Source: Natronococcus pandeyae
GTDB lineage: Archaea; Halobacteriota; Halobacteria; Halobacteriales; Natrialbaceae
Reading direction: 5' to 3'
DNA: 64,000 bases
NCBI RefSeq assembly: GCF_008122205.1
Contig: NZ_PHNJ01000005.1
Coordinates: forward strand, 186,001 to 250,000
This document shows, piece after piece, positions 53,370-62,356 of the stretch (within the stretch, counting starts at the first letter, position 1; every line of letters starts with the position of its first letter). The translations under genes were made by a program, and so were the position numbers. The notes beneath the pieces are model-generated. The model worked only from the letters and a program-made list of their open reading frames with translations. It searched no databases and was not told the DNA's origin.

Positions 53370-55031
53370 TTACTGGTCCGCGCCGTAGTGCAGTCGGCCG
53401 TCGTCGTCCCAGCCGTACCCCCCATCGGCTAACTCCTGCTGTGCGGCCTCGAGGTCCTCGTAGAACTCCTCGACGTCGGGGTTGTGCCAGAACTCGTTGT
53501 GCTCGGAGATCGTCGTGTGGGTGACCGTCCCCATCCCGTCGCGGATGAACTCGACGTACTCCTCTTTGGGTACCCCGTAGGAGAGTGCACGGCGAGCGTG
53601 ACGGTCGTCCAACGGCTCTCGGCGTGTGTTGTACTCGACCATCGCGTAACCGACGGCGTCGAAATCGGCGAGGTCGAGTTCGTCGTCGTCTCTGACGCGA
53701 TCGACGGCCGTCGGCTGTGGGACCGCACCGACCATGTCGATCTGTCCGGACTCGAGGCTGTTGACGAGCGTCGAGGTGTCCGAACCGGGAATGCGGATGA
53801 ACGTGTCGGCGTTCGGCGTCTCGAAGTGATCGTCGAACGCCTCGAGTTGCAGTTCAGCCTGGCGCTCCCAGTCGCGGAACTCGAAGGGCCCGCTGCCGGT
53901 CCAGTTCTCGTCCTCGAAATCGACGAGGTCGTCCGGATCGACGTCCCCCCAGATGTGCTCTGGGAAGATGTACACCTGTCCGAGGACGTTCGCCGTGAAC
54001 GGGGCGTACTGTTCCTCGAGGTGGAACGTGATCTCGTTCCCGGAGGTGTCGATCTCGTCGATCACGTCGACGAGATCGCTGTAGGTCGGTGAGTCGGCGT
54101 ACATCTCGTACGTGAACTCGACGTCTTCGACCGTGAGATCCTCGCCGTCGTGGAACGTGACGCCGTCACGGATCTCGAGAGTGTACGTCATGCCGTCGTC
54201 TTCGATCTCGGGATCGTCCGTCGCGAGCCACGGCGACGGGAACCCGTCCTCGTCGATCCGATACAGCTGATCGTAGATGAGTCGAACGAACTGACGGTCC
54301 GGCGTCGCCAGGTCCTGCATCGGGTTCAGCGAGATGATCTCGGACGGGTAGCCGAAGCGAACCGTGTCGTCGTCGGTCGGCGTCGCCGAGATCATGTTCC
54401 AGAACGAGTTGAGTCCCTCGCCGAGCGTCGGGTCGACGTCGGTGACGCGAGCGCTGGCGTAGGGATGGTAGCCGCCCTCGTTCGCGATGTACGTTCGCGG
54501 CTGGTCCTCGGCGATGATCTCCTGGGCGTCGTAGACGGTCTGCTGGCGCTCGTCCTCGTCGACCTGAGTCACCTGCAACTCCGCGAGTTCGTCGTACTCG
54601 TCGTTTTCGTACCCCGGCGTGTTGCGCCCACCCTCCGCCGTATTGTTGGAGTGGTGCATGTCGTAAATGAACGTGTGAGGGTCGATCCGTTCCGGCGTCC
54701 CACCCCAGCCGAGAAGCGATGCGTCGAAATCCTGCTGGACGACCGCCTTGTCGACGTGGGCGCCGAACTCGAGTTCCTCGAGGTCGACCTCGAACCCGAT
54801 CTCCTCCCAGTTGTCGGCAATGATCGAAGCGAGTTCGTTCCGGAACGGATTCGTGCCCGCAGTCGGCGCGACTAAGTGAATCTCCGGCACCTCTTCGTCG
54901 AGTTCGTCTGCCCCCTCGACGTCCGGGTCGTCGTCGCCGAGACAGCCGGCAAAACTCGTAACAAGTCCCGTAGCCCCTGCAACCCCTGCACCTTTGAGCA
55001 CCCTTCTCCGCGATGTGTTATCCTCTACCAT
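53370..55031 (-). CDS. dppA: Peptide-type ABC transporter substrate-binding lipoprotein
   Basis: 553 residues from the ATG at 55031; a GTG two codons earlier is possible. SRRRVLKGAGVAGATGLVTS then FAGC is a Tat-type lipoprotein signal with lipobox Cys at about 30. SBP_bac_5 family, with the DDGMTYTLEIRDGVTFHDGE motif of the peptide/nickel-binding family. The domain order is unusual: the N-terminal 200 residues (EIHLVAPTAGTNPFRNELA and onward) resemble the C-terminal lobe of such proteins, followed by the standard N-lobe region (FGYPSEIISLNPMQDL). First gene of the dppABCDF-like operon. Dipeptide, oligopeptide or nickel as ligand cannot be told apart. Confidence 0.85.
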   Translation of the reverse strand: MVEDNTSRRRVLKGAGVAGATGLVTSFAGCLGDDDPDVEGADELDEEVPEIHLVAPTAGTNPFRNELASIIADNWEEIGFEVDLEELEFGAHVDKAVVQQDFDASLLGWGGTPERIDPHTFIYDMHHSNNTAEGGRNTPGYENDEYDELAELQVTQVDEDERQQTVYDAQEIIAEDQPRTYIANEGGYHPYASARVTDVDPTLGEGLNSFWNMISATPTDDDTVRFGYPSEIISLNPMQDLATPDRQFVRLIYDQLYRIDEDGFPSPWLATDDPEIEDDGMTYTLEIRDGVTFHDGEDLTVEDVEFTYEMYADSPTYSDLVDVIDEIDTSGNEITFHLEEQYAPFTANVLGQVYIFPEHIWGDVDPDDLVDFEDENWTGSGPFEFRDWERQAELQLEAFDDHFETPNADTFIRIPGSDTSTLVNSLESGQIDMVGAVPQPTAVDRVRDDDELDLADFDAVGYAMVEYNTRREPLDDRHARRALSYGVPKEEYVEFIRDGMGTVTHTTISEHNEFWHNPDVEEFYEDLEAAQQELADGGYGWDDDGRLHYGADQ

Positions 55032-55333
55032 TTCCACACTGCTAACTTATGTGGGGGGTATATAAATTCTCGGATGAATAAACGTCCAAAACTCTTTTAT
55101 TATTCTTCTGTCGACCAGTCAATGGGCAGTATAGTAAACATACGGCGAATAGTAATCCGAATCGAGTTATTTGCAGATGGTCGGGTTCTCTGTAGTTATC
55201 GTTAGATGTGTGACTATTGGGCGGCGAGTTCTGTGATCCGAGTCGGGTCTGGACCGCATCTCGGGTCGATCTCGGGCTACCGAGAACGACTCGGCATCGA
55301 CTGCCTTTTTTCGTCCCCGATCGTAGGCTGACT
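55032..55333. other. Divergent promoter region, no gene
   Basis: 302 bp of relatively AT-rich sequence between the divergent dppA and tsr3 genes. It contains the TATA box of dppA at 55059-55067. No repeat or RNA gene was recognised. Confidence 0.5.
55059..55067 (-). promoter_or_regulatory. TATA box of the peptide transporter operon
   Basis: The coding-strand sequence ATTTATATAC ends 28 nt before the ATG at 55031. This is a very good match to the haloarchaeal TATA element at the right distance and supports that start for the substrate-binding protein. Confidence 0.6.
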
Positions 55334-55843
55334 GTGGAGTGTCACGTCTACTACGAGGGCGACGACGACCCGAAGAAGTGCACCGCCCGTCGCCTCGAGA
55401 AGTTCGACAAGGCGATCCTCTACCGACGGATGGCGCAGGTCCCCTACGGGGTCGTCCTCAATCCGCACGCCGAGCAGGCGCTCTCACCGGCCGACGCCGA
55501 CGAGAGCCTCGAGACAGTGGTCGCGCTGGACTGCTCGTGGGAGTCCGCTGAGGAGGCATCCTTCCGAATGAACGGCGTCCACCGGGCGCTGCCCTTCCTC
55601 GTCGCCGCGAATCCGGTCAACTACGGTCGGCCCTTCCAGCTGACGACCGTCGAGGCGCTCGCGGCCGCACTCTGTATCTTCGGCGACCAGGACGCCGCGG
55701 AGGACCTCCTCGAGCCGTTTCGCTGGGGCGAGACGTTTCTCACGCTCAACGAGGAGCCACTGCGCCGGTACAGCGAGTGTGCGGACTCGAGCGAGGTCGT
55801 CGCCGTCCAGGAGGATTACCTGGCCGACGAGGAGTCGGCGTAG
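55334..55843 (+). CDS. tsr3: Tsr3-type 18S/16S rRNA aminocarboxypropyltransferase
   Basis: 169 residues from a GTG at 55334, where the family-typical opening [15 protein letters not shown] begins; upstream sequence in frame is unlike protein. Conserved motifs are [49 protein letters not shown] and [15 protein letters not shown]. Tsr3 (DUF367) transfers the 3-amino-3-carboxypropyl group of SAM to a hypermodified uridine in small-subunit rRNA. Single gene. Confidence 0.92.
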   Translation: MECHVYYEGDDDPKKCTARRLEKFDKAILYRRMAQVPYGVVLNPHAEQALSPADADESLETVVALDCSWESAEEASFRMNGVHRALPFLVAANPVNYGRPFQLTTVEALAAALCIFGDQDAAEDLLEPFRWGETFLTLNEEPLRRYSECADSSEVVAVQEDYLADEESA

Positions 55844-55880
55844 CCGGAGCGTCGCTACCGATTCCGCCGATTCGACGAGA

Positions 55881-56789
55881 CTACTCGTACGACTGCCTGA
55901 GTCGTTCTCGACGGGCGAGCCAGGACTCGTAGCACGCGTAGCCGAGCGAGACGCCACCGAACAACAGCAGTCCCGGAAGCGCGAACAGTATTTGACCGAT
56001 GTCCCTGCCCGCGGCGCTGTAACCGAGATAGCCGACGCCAACCGCGATTGCGATGAACTTGAGGGCGACGACGACGAGCACGATTCGCATCGGCCGGGTG
56101 GTACTCGGAGTCTTCGGCGCCGCGGCCGGCTCCATCCGTTCCGCTTCCTCGAGTGCCCGCTCGAAAGCCGGCCGGTGGCGCTCGGGAACCGAGACGAGTA
56201 CCGGATTCGAACCGGTGCGTCGGCACACGTACAGGCCGACCGTCCCGAGCGGGATCCGGTACGTGGACGTGACGTTTACGAGATCGATTCGCTTCGTCCC
56301 TCCGCTGTCGCGTCGTCGATCGTTCCGTACCACGACTCGCCGGGCGGTCGGATCGAACTGGACCGTCGTCTCGGCCGAACTCGAGACGAGCGCCAGCGCG
56401 GGCGTCCCGACGAAGACGAGCAACACCGTTCCTCGCGGGGAGAGGAGGCCGACGATGCCGACGATCGCGGCACCGACGGCGATCGCGATTGCGAGCCCGT
56501 GGGCGGAGAGTCTGTCCGTCAGGTACAGTTTGTCCATCCACTTCGGGAAGCTGTCGTGGCGAACGAGCAGCCAGAGGGCGACGATCGAGACCGGCCCGCC
56601 GACGAGCGCGACGACAATCACCAACGCGATCGGCGAACCGACGAGCGCCTGGCCCACGGTGAACAGGACGGCGGCCGCGACGATCCACGCGCCGAACCCG
56701 CCGTACAGACCGTACGGCGCGTACAGGAGCAGCCGGCGAAGCGGCGTCTCCTCCGGCAGGGCCGACCACTCGTGGACGGATCCGGACAT
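55881..56789 (-). CDS. Polytopic membrane protein with cytosolic PH-like region
   Basis: 302 residues from the ATG at 56789. Two TM helices near 28-68, one or two near 95-130, a beta-rich soluble region (about 135-215, with [34 protein letters not shown]) and two TM helices near 235-285. The soluble region looks like the bPH-type beta domain found in small membrane proteins. No function assigned. Divergent from the L40e gene, whose promoter region is shared. Confidence 0.7.
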   Translation of the reverse strand: MSGSVHEWSALPEETPLRRLLLYAPYGLYGGFGAWIVAAAVLFTVGQALVGSPIALVIVVALVGGPVSIVALWLLVRHDSFPKWMDKLYLTDRLSAHGLAIAIAVGAAIVGIVGLLSPRGTVLLVFVGTPALALVSSSAETTVQFDPTARRVVVRNDRRRDSGGTKRIDLVNVTSTYRIPLGTVGLYVCRRTGSNPVLVSVPERHRPAFERALEEAERMEPAAAPKTPSTTRPMRIVLVVVALKFIAIAVGVGYLGYSAAGRDIGQILFALPGLLLFGGVSLGYACYESWLARRERLRQSYE

Positions 56790-56853
56790 AGCCGATGGTT
56801 CGTGTCGCCGGCTGATAATTATTCGCGTTCCGATAGTTTCGCGACCACAGCGG

Positions 56854-56859
56854 TTATAT
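56854..56859 (+). promoter_or_regulatory. TATA box of ribosomal protein L40e
   Basis: GGTTATATGC lies 24-29 nt upstream of the ATG at 56883, typical of a leaderless haloarchaeal gene. Confidence 0.55.
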
Positions 56860-56882
56860 GCACTACGGGCCAACGAAGCGAC

Positions 56883-57032
56883 ATGCCAAGCTTCGACGCC
56901 GCCGAAAAACGAACGCTCGAGAAGATGATCTGCATGCGCTGCAACGCGCGAAACTCGCCGGAAGCCAACCGCTGCCGCAAGTGCGGCTACAAGAACCTTC
57001 GTCCCAAGGCGAAGGAGCAGCGCGCGGCCTAA
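56883..57032 (+). CDS. rpl40e: 50S ribosomal protein L40e
   Basis: 49 residues, the full family length. Zinc-binding cysteines are [10 protein letters not shown] and [12 protein letters not shown], with a basic C-terminus. It is a small zinc protein of the archaeal large subunit. It is followed on the same strand by the MIP18/DUF59-like gene, which has no obvious link to translation. Confidence 0.95.
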   Translation: MPSFDAAEKRTLEKMICMRCNARNSPEANRCRKCGYKNLRPKAKEQRAA

Positions 57033-57157
57033 CCGTTCCGGGAACCCACTCCGCCTACGACGCTCGTTCGCGGGCCCCGGCGGATCGTCGACTTTCTCGA
57101 CTTTCGTCGCTCGAGAGCGGCGAGAAGCGGCCGAACTGGTTCGGGGATACATCGAGG

Positions 57158-57682
57158 ATGTCGTCGTCCTTACCCTCGAACGAGATGAATCCGTTCTCTC
57201 GCACTCGGTCGAACGACGCCGAAGCGGAGTTCGACGGCTGGAACGAGTTCGTCCCCGCTCACGTCCCCGATCCGGGGCCGTTTCTCGAAGGACACGACCT
57301 CCTCTGTGGCGACGCCCACGCGGCGTTTCACCGGCTCACTCGGGACCTGTTCGAAGAACGGGGCGTGTACGACGCCACGTTCGGGTACAATCTCGCCAAA
57401 CTCAACCTCGACCGGCGACACCCGGACGCCGGCTTCAGGTACGCGGTAGACGCCGACGACTCCGGAACTCTCCGCGCGGAGTTCACCCCGACGACGGCGT
57501 TCTGTCCGATGGCCGACGCGCTCGTCACGGGATCGTTCCGGGCCTGGAACGATCTCGCGGACCGCCACGAGTACGACCGGGTCCGGGTGCGCGTCCACCC
57601 GATGCACCAGCAGGCCGACGCGCTCGACGACTCGCTCGAGCGCGCCGAACGGGAGCGCGACGACCAAGAAACCTCGAAGTGA
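57158..57682 (+). CDS. MIP18/DUF59-like protein
   Basis: 174 residues from the ATG at 57158; an ATG at 57185 is also possible. The C-terminal half has AEFTPTTAFCPMADALVTGS, which resembles the metal-sulfur (MIP18/DUF59) CPMAD motif. That motif is involved in Fe-S maturation or PaaD-type assembly. The N-terminal half (about 1-75) is unlike classical members. It is followed, convergently, by the NnrS/heme-copper-like membrane protein. Similar mixes of DUF59, DUF2249 and membrane oxidase-like genes are known near denitrification genes in haloarchaea. Confidence 0.6.
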   Translation: MSSSLPSNEMNPFSRTRSNDAEAEFDGWNEFVPAHVPDPGPFLEGHDLLCGDAHAAFHRLTRDLFEERGVYDATFGYNLAKLNLDRRHPDAGFRYAVDADDSGTLRAEFTPTTAFCPMADALVTGSFRAWNDLADRHEYDRVRVRVHPMHQQADALDDSLERAERERDDQETSK

Positions 57683-57743
57683 ATCCCGGCGGCTATCGAG
57701 CACGGGACACGGGAGTAGACGGCAGCGGTTCCGACCGGCGGGG

Positions 57744-59093
57744 CTACTCGCCGACGCGATCGATTTGACTTTCTTCCGATGCGGAGTCGCGACTCTCGGA
57801 GCCGACGCCGCTGGAGCCGTGCCGGTGAATCGTCCACGCCAGGTTGACCGCGAAGAGTCCGAAGCCGACGCTCGCGAGGAGACCGCCGACCGCGGCGATC
57901 GACGACGGAAGCGAAGCCCAGCCCGCAACGACGAGCACGAGGAACCCGGCGAGCGTGAGCCGAAAGTCGGCGCGCTCGAGTCGACTCGAGTAGAGGTCGT
58001 CGATCATCGGGACGGGTTCCAGTCCGATGCGGTCGCTGTAGCGCTCGAGCCAGACGATGAACGGGATCACGTGGTAGAGCGTGCCGACGACGACGAAGCC
58101 GAACACGCCGAGGACGAGTAGCTCGCTCGTCCCTGGTGCGCCGAACACGCCCGCGTGACCCGTCGGATCGCGCCACCACGCCGGCACGGCGAGGGCGGCC
58201 CAGGCGAGCAGCGATCCGGCGACGACCCAGTACCGAGCGGTCATCGGACTTCGCTCGACCGTCGACCGGGAGAGCAACCGGGCGATCACGATTCCGAGGG
58301 CGACGGCCCCGACGAGAAGCGCCAGCGCGCCGACGCGGGCGACCGACTCGAGACCGGCGCCGCGGCCGACGGCGAACGCGGTGACGCCACCGTAGAGGGC
58401 CGCCTCCTCGACGGACAGGAGCCGCCGCTCGAGCGCGCCGTGCTCCGTCTGCGTGAACATCGTCGCGAGTTGGGGCAGCGCACCGGCGATCGTCACCAGT
58501 ACGGCCCCGTACAGCGCCACCGTGGTGTGGACGAGAAACACGTCGCCTCGCGTCACGGGCAGGGACTCGAACAGCGGCGTCGAGAACCCGACCGCGAGCA
58601 GGTATCCGAGCGGGGCGAGAACGGCGAAGCTGAGGAGTGCGAACGCGAAGTGGCGTTCCGTCCGGTCGAGCGGCCGGGCCCGGGCGAGCGTTCGCCCGAG
58701 GGTGTAGACGAAGAGCCACATTCCCGCGAACAGCACCGTTGCGGTGATCGGCACGGACGAGAACGCTTCGGCACCGAGGGTGAGGGCGAAACCGACGAGT
58801 CCGCCCGCGACCAGCCAGAGCTGCGCCCTCGCGAGTCGCCGCGAGTGAAGCTCGACGCCGGACCAGACCGGGACGAACTGCGTCATCGCTCCCATGATCG
58901 TCAGGGCGATCCAGCCGACCAGGAACACGTGGAGCCGGGCGACGTCGGCCGGTCCAGACGGCGACGCGACGTACGCTGCGGCCCCCGCCGCGATTCCGAC
59001 GACGAGAAAGCACAGGCCGACCAGAAAGTGTCGGAGCGGAATCGCGATCGGCGGCGTTCGATCCGTCCGCAGTCCGTCCGGAATCGTCTTCAT
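57744..59093 (-). CDS. Twelve-TM NnrS/heme-copper oxidase-like membrane protein
   Basis: 449 residues from the ATG at 59093. About 12 TM helices. Histidines lie inside or next to TM helices: RLHVFLVGWIALTIMGAMTQ, then FVPVWSG, FLVHTTVALYG, and TLYHVIPFIVWLE. The HxFLxGW...MG pattern resembles NnrS and the subunit-I fold of heme-copper oxidases and NO reductases. But the third and paired histidines needed for a heme-copper centre are not obvious, so a redox enzyme is not proven. It is divergent from three DUF2249 genes. Confidence 0.6.
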   Translation of the reverse strand: MKTIPDGLRTDRTPPIAIPLRHFLVGLCFLVVGIAAGAAAYVASPSGPADVARLHVFLVGWIALTIMGAMTQFVPVWSGVELHSRRLARAQLWLVAGGLVGFALTLGAEAFSSVPITATVLFAGMWLFVYTLGRTLARARPLDRTERHFAFALLSFAVLAPLGYLLAVGFSTPLFESLPVTRGDVFLVHTTVALYGAVLVTIAGALPQLATMFTQTEHGALERRLLSVEEAALYGGVTAFAVGRGAGLESVARVGALALLVGAVALGIVIARLLSRSTVERSPMTARYWVVAGSLLAWAALAVPAWWRDPTGHAGVFGAPGTSELLVLGVFGFVVVGTLYHVIPFIVWLERYSDRIGLEPVPMIDDLYSSRLERADFRLTLAGFLVLVVAGWASLPSSIAAVGGLLASVGFGLFAVNLAWTIHRHGSSGVGSESRDSASEESQIDRVGE

Positions 59094-59254
59094 GTCTCGA
59101 CGTTCGATCCGCCCGTCCGTCGCGCTGTTCCCGAACCGATTCGGCGGACCTTCCGTCCTCGGTACTCGCGAAACGGACGGCGCCATCGGAATCGAATCGA
59201 CCTCGAACGTGTTCGCGGGAACGACCACCGTCCGCGGCGCGCTATCGATCCCGT

Positions 59255-59482
59255 ATGGGAACGAACACGACCGAAACGACGCTCGACGTCCGCGAGATCG
59301 AGGGCCCGCCGTTCGGCGAGATCACCGCCGCTCTGGAGCGGCTCGAGGACGGCAGACAGCTGCGGCTGATCGCGAGCTTCGAACCGGTTCCGCTGTACGA
59401 GGTGCTCGAGGAACGCGGGTTCGCGTTCGAGACGGACCAGCGAAGCGAGAACGAGTGGCATGTGCTGATCGACCGTCGCTGA
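59255..59482 (+). CDS. DUF2249 protein, copy 1
   Basis: 75 residues. LDVREIEGPPFGEITAALER is the DUF2249 opening (LDxRxxxPPxxxxxxxxxL), followed by RLIASFEPVPLYEVLEERGF. The conserved His in the NDHEP position is replaced (SFEP). DUF2249 has a TusA/SirA-like fold with unknown role and is often found near hemerythrin or nitrogen-oxide genes. First of three tandem copies. Confidence 0.82.
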   Translation: MGTNTTETTLDVREIEGPPFGEITAALERLEDGRQLRLIASFEPVPLYEVLEERGFAFETDQRSENEWHVLIDRR

Positions 59483-59593
59483 GTCGCGTCGCTCAGTCGG
59501 CGCGTCAGGTCCCCGGACACGACCCACGATTCGAGCCGACACGAACCCGTTCGGACGAATACCGATACCTCTCGAGAACCGACCTCGACGTGT

Positions 59594-59827
59594 ATGACGC
59601 AACTCGACGTCAGGGAGGTTTCGCCACCGGAGCGCCACCCCATGATCCACGAGGCTTTCGAGGACCTCGAGCCCGGCGAATCGCTCACGATCGTCAACGA
59701 CCACGAACCGAAACCGCTGTTCTACGAGTTCCAGGCGGAAGTCGACTCGTTCGACGCGGACGGCTACGCCGTCGAACGGGCCGGTCCGAACGAGTTCGAG
59801 GCGACGTTCCCGAAGCGAGCCGACTGA
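59594..59827 (+). CDS. DUF2249 protein, copy 2
   Basis: 77 residues. LDVREVSPPERHPMIHEAFE opens it, then LTIVNDHEPKPLFYEFQAEV, with the canonical His in NDHEP kept. This is the only copy of the three with that residue, so it is the best candidate for a catalytic or ligand-binding member. A TATA-like element cannot be fixed. Confidence 0.85.
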   Translation: MTQLDVREVSPPERHPMIHEAFEDLEPGESLTIVNDHEPKPLFYEFQAEVDSFDADGYAVERAGPNEFEATFPKRAD

Positions 59828-59911
59828 ACGGACGAGGGCGGCGAGCGCGCCACGACCCGTCCGAACGGGTTCGGGGTGAACGTCTGGTCGGGTCGGACCG
59901 AATCCTCGCGT

Positions 59912-60169
59912 ATGGAGCCATCGATGCTCGACCGGACCGACGCCCCGACCGATCGACCGACCGACCACCTGGACGTTCGCTCGCTCGGCCCGCCGGAACC
60001 GCTCCAGCGGACGCTCGAGCGGCTCGCCGAACTCCCGGACGAGACGGTCCTCCTGCAGCGTAACGACCGCGTTCCCCGGTTTCTCTTTCCGAAGCTGGAC
60101 GACCGCGGCTACGCCTACGAGACCCTCGAGCGAGACGACGACGTGGTGACCGCCATCTGGAAACCTTGA
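59912..60169 (+). CDS. DUF2249 protein, copy 3
   Basis: About 85 residues from an ATG at 59912 (MEPSMLDRTDAP); a reading starting 12 codons upstream is possible. LDVRSLGPPEPLQRTLERLA and NDRVPRFLFPKLDDRGYAYE match DUF2249, with Arg in the position of the conserved His. Last of the tandem group; all three face the same way and are divergent from the membrane protein. Confidence 0.82.
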   Translation: MEPSMLDRTDAPTDRPTDHLDVRSLGPPEPLQRTLERLAELPDETVLLQRNDRVPRFLFPKLDDRGYAYETLERDDDVVTAIWKP

Positions 60170-60349
60170 ACGGGTTCGACCGCGCGTTGACCCTCTGCTT
60201 TTCGGCCGGCCTCCGCTCACGTACGCCGTCGTCCGGAAACGGCGTCATTGTCCGGGAACGACGCCGTTCGGCTGCCGTTCGAACCCGACCGTCCGGTTGA
60301 CGGACGGTACTGTCAAGTAGTTCGTATCTGTCGGTCAGCACGTTCAACC

Positions 60350-60766
60350 ATGGAAGACGATCACGCTGATCCGGACCGCGCCGGACAGCTCCACCACCTC
60401 GAGCTGTACGCCTCCGATCTCGAGGCCTCGCTCCCGTTCTGGGACTGGCTACTCGACGAACTCGGCTACGAGCCCAAAACCGAGTGGGAGGGCGGCCGCT
60501 CCTGGATTAACGGCCCGACCTACGTCGTGCTCGTACAGGCCGACGAGTCCGACCAGTCGTTCGACCGCCGAGCCGCCGGGGTGAACCACGTCGCGTTCCA
60601 CGCCGCCTCTCGAGAGCAGGTCGACGACCTCACGCGCCAGGTTCGCGACCGCGAGGAAGCGAGTCTGCTGTACGAGGAGCGCCATCCGTTCGCCGGCGGC
60701 TACTACGCGCTCTACTGCGAGGATCCCGAGGGGATCAAAGTCGAGGTCGTCGGGCCGGAGGACTGA
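60350..60766 (+). CDS. VOC superfamily (glyoxalase-like) protein
   Basis: 138 residues from the ATG at 60350. LHHLELYASDLEASLPFWDW opens the fold, then GVNHVAFHAASREQVDDLTR; YYALYCEDPEGIKVEVV closes it with the conserved Glu. Metal-binding residues (His in LHHLEL, His in VNHVAF, Glu in KVEVV) are plausible. Substrate unknown; isomerase, dioxygenase and resistance proteins share this fold. Confidence 0.85.
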   Translation: MEDDHADPDRAGQLHHLELYASDLEASLPFWDWLLDELGYEPKTEWEGGRSWINGPTYVVLVQADESDQSFDRRAAGVNHVAFHAASREQVDDLTRQVRDREEASLLYEERHPFAGGYYALYCEDPEGIKVEVVGPED

Positions 60767-61000
60767 GTTCGTTTCCCGGTAGTTGGGTATCCGGTTTCGT
60801 TATCCCGTTTTTCTGAACCTAGGCGGAGTCGATTCGTTACGTAGCGAGTGCGAACGTAACGCGCTTACTTCGGTCAGCTACTAGAGATGTTGGGAGAGCC
60901 GTGCTGGATAGAGAGCGCGAATGTTGTAGCGTTTCTAACAGATTTCACCTCGAAATCATCCGACGTGAACAGTTATCGAGGAGCGCACCGTCTAGAGTTC

Positions 61001-61408
61001 ATGGCGTCGATCGGCAACATCACGTTTGCGTGCGAGGACCCCGACGGCCTCGCCGCGTTTTGGACCGCAGCAGTCGACTACGAGCTTCAGGAGGCCCCGC
61101 CGGGGCTTCTCGAGGCAATAGAGGCTGAGGGCGGCGATCCGAACGCAGCCGCGTCAGCAATCGATCCGGATGGTCATGGCCCCCGGCTGTTTTTCAAGAA
61201 AATGCCCCGCTCGTCGCCTGAACATATTCCGATTCACCTCGATCTTAACGCTGCTGACCGCGAGGAAGAGGTCGAACGACTCGCTGAACTCGGCGCATCT
61301 ATTGTAGAAACCAAGACCGAAACCACAGGTCCGTACACTGAGGCCTGGACAGTTATGCGCGACCCCGAGGGGAACGGCTTTTGCGTGCAGTCTCCGCCAG
61401 AACAATAA
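61001..61408 (+). CDS. VOC superfamily protein, second copy
   Basis: 135 residues from the ATG at 61001. NITFACEDPDGLAAFWTAAV is the family opening, and MRDPEGNGFCVQSPPE closes it. It has the typical DPEGN-FC end of the glyoxalase-like domain that often replaces metal-binding residues with Cys. The upstream 120 bp hold part of the repeat found further right (GTGCTGGATAGAGAGCGCGA at about 60901-60920). Confidence 0.82.
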   Translation: MASIGNITFACEDPDGLAAFWTAAVDYELQEAPPGLLEAIEAEGGDPNAAASAIDPDGHGPRLFFKKMPRSSPEHIPIHLDLNAADREEEVERLAELGASIVETKTETTGPYTEAWTVMRDPEGNGFCVQSPPEQ

Positions 61409-61632
61409 GTGGCATTCGAAATGGGGTCGGTTTGCTGCATCCATGCTCTGTATTCAGCAACCTGTTTTTGACAGCTTCTATAGGAAACAATCAGTCAGTG
61501 CTGAATAGAGAGTGCGAATGTGGCACGGACCGAGAGGCGATCTGCGAGAGTTAGTGATCGGTCAGAACAGGTCATATAGTTAATAAAAACAAACGAGAAG
61601 GTTTACACCTACTCAATATAGCATGATGATGT
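61409..61632. promoter_or_regulatory. AT-rich upstream region of the small lipoprotein
   Basis: Contains repeat copy A (61430-61571) and then an AT-rich stretch (TTAATAAAAACAAACGAG) with GTTTACAC near 61598, a TATA-like element about 30 nt before the ATG at 61633. Confidence 0.4.
61430..61571 (+). repeat. Hairpin-forming intergenic repeat, copy A
   Basis: Core arms TCTGTATTCAGCA (61447-61459) and TGCTGAATAGAGA (61499-61511) pair at 12 of 13 positions around a 39-nt loop. Blocks GTTTGCTGC, GACAG, TATAGG and GCGAATGTGGCACG are shared with copies B and C. Edges are approximate. Confidence 0.65.
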
Positions 61633-62070
61633 ATGTCCCTGTCCCGCCGTGAAATCCTCCAACTCAGTGGTGCGATCTGTAGCACGAGTTTAGCTGGGTG
61701 CATTGATTTGTCTTGGTCTGATGAACAGGAAGCAAGGCTGACCAAGGTAGAACTTCAAAATCATACTGAGTACGAGCAGTCAGTGTTAGTGATCGTTGAA
61801 GATGAGGGCGAACAGGTGTACGGGGATTTCACCGCAGTTCCGCCTGCTGATGGTGATTCACCGTCGGTTCGGGAAGTGGAAGACATACCCGACGAACCCG
61901 GAGTCTACGACGTTTATTTTAATCTTGCTCAGCGGCCTGAAGATATAGAGGGCGAGTTTTGGGCTAGAGCTGATAATACAGACATCACGTGCCGTGAATA
62001 TCGTCTCAACATCAAGCCAGATGATAATGGGGAGCCACAGTTTGGTATATATCGTTCAGATGGTTGTTGA
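61633..62070 (+). CDS. Small Tat-type lipoprotein
   Basis: 145 residues. SLSRREILQLSGAICSTSLA then GC gives a Tat-like lipobox with Cys at 23. The rest is acidic and beta-rich (LTKVELQNHTEYEQSVLVIV, YDVYFNLAQRPEDIEGEF). The coding GC is clearly lower than in its neighbours, and codons such as TTA and AGT are used, consistent with acquisition by transfer. No family recognised. Confidence 0.7.
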   Translation: MSLSRREILQLSGAICSTSLAGCIDLSWSDEQEARLTKVELQNHTEYEQSVLVIVEDEGEQVYGDFTAVPPADGDSPSVREVEDIPDEPGVYDVYFNLAQRPEDIEGEFWARADNTDITCREYRLNIKPDDNGEPQFGIYRSDGC

Positions 62071-62138
62071 ATCTCCGTGATACATAGTCATACCCACTCG
62101 CTTTCACTACCCCTATCTACCGTTAACTACGCAGATGT

Positions 62139-62325
62139 AGTGAGCGGATGGTTCATTGATTCCGGCGCGAAACAAACGAAGTCCGTTTGCTGCACCCATC
62201 CTCTATATTCAGCAGACCGTTTTTAACAGATCCTATAGGTAACAGTCGGACAGTGCTGAATAGAGAGCGCGAATGTGGCACGAGATTCAGCGTAATTTGC
62301 GGAGGTGGTGATCGTTCAGTACAGG
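62139..62325 (+). repeat. Hairpin-forming intergenic repeat, copy B
   Basis: Core arms TCTATATTCAGCA (62202-62214) and TGCTGAATAGAGA (62254-62266) pair at 11 or 12 of 13. Upstream GTGAGCGGATGGTTCA and AAACAAACG, and downstream GATCGTTCAGTACAGG, are shared with copy C over about 190 bp. Edges are approximate. Confidence 0.7.
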
Positions 62326-62356
62326 TGAGAGACAGAGCAAGCAATAATAATCAAGA

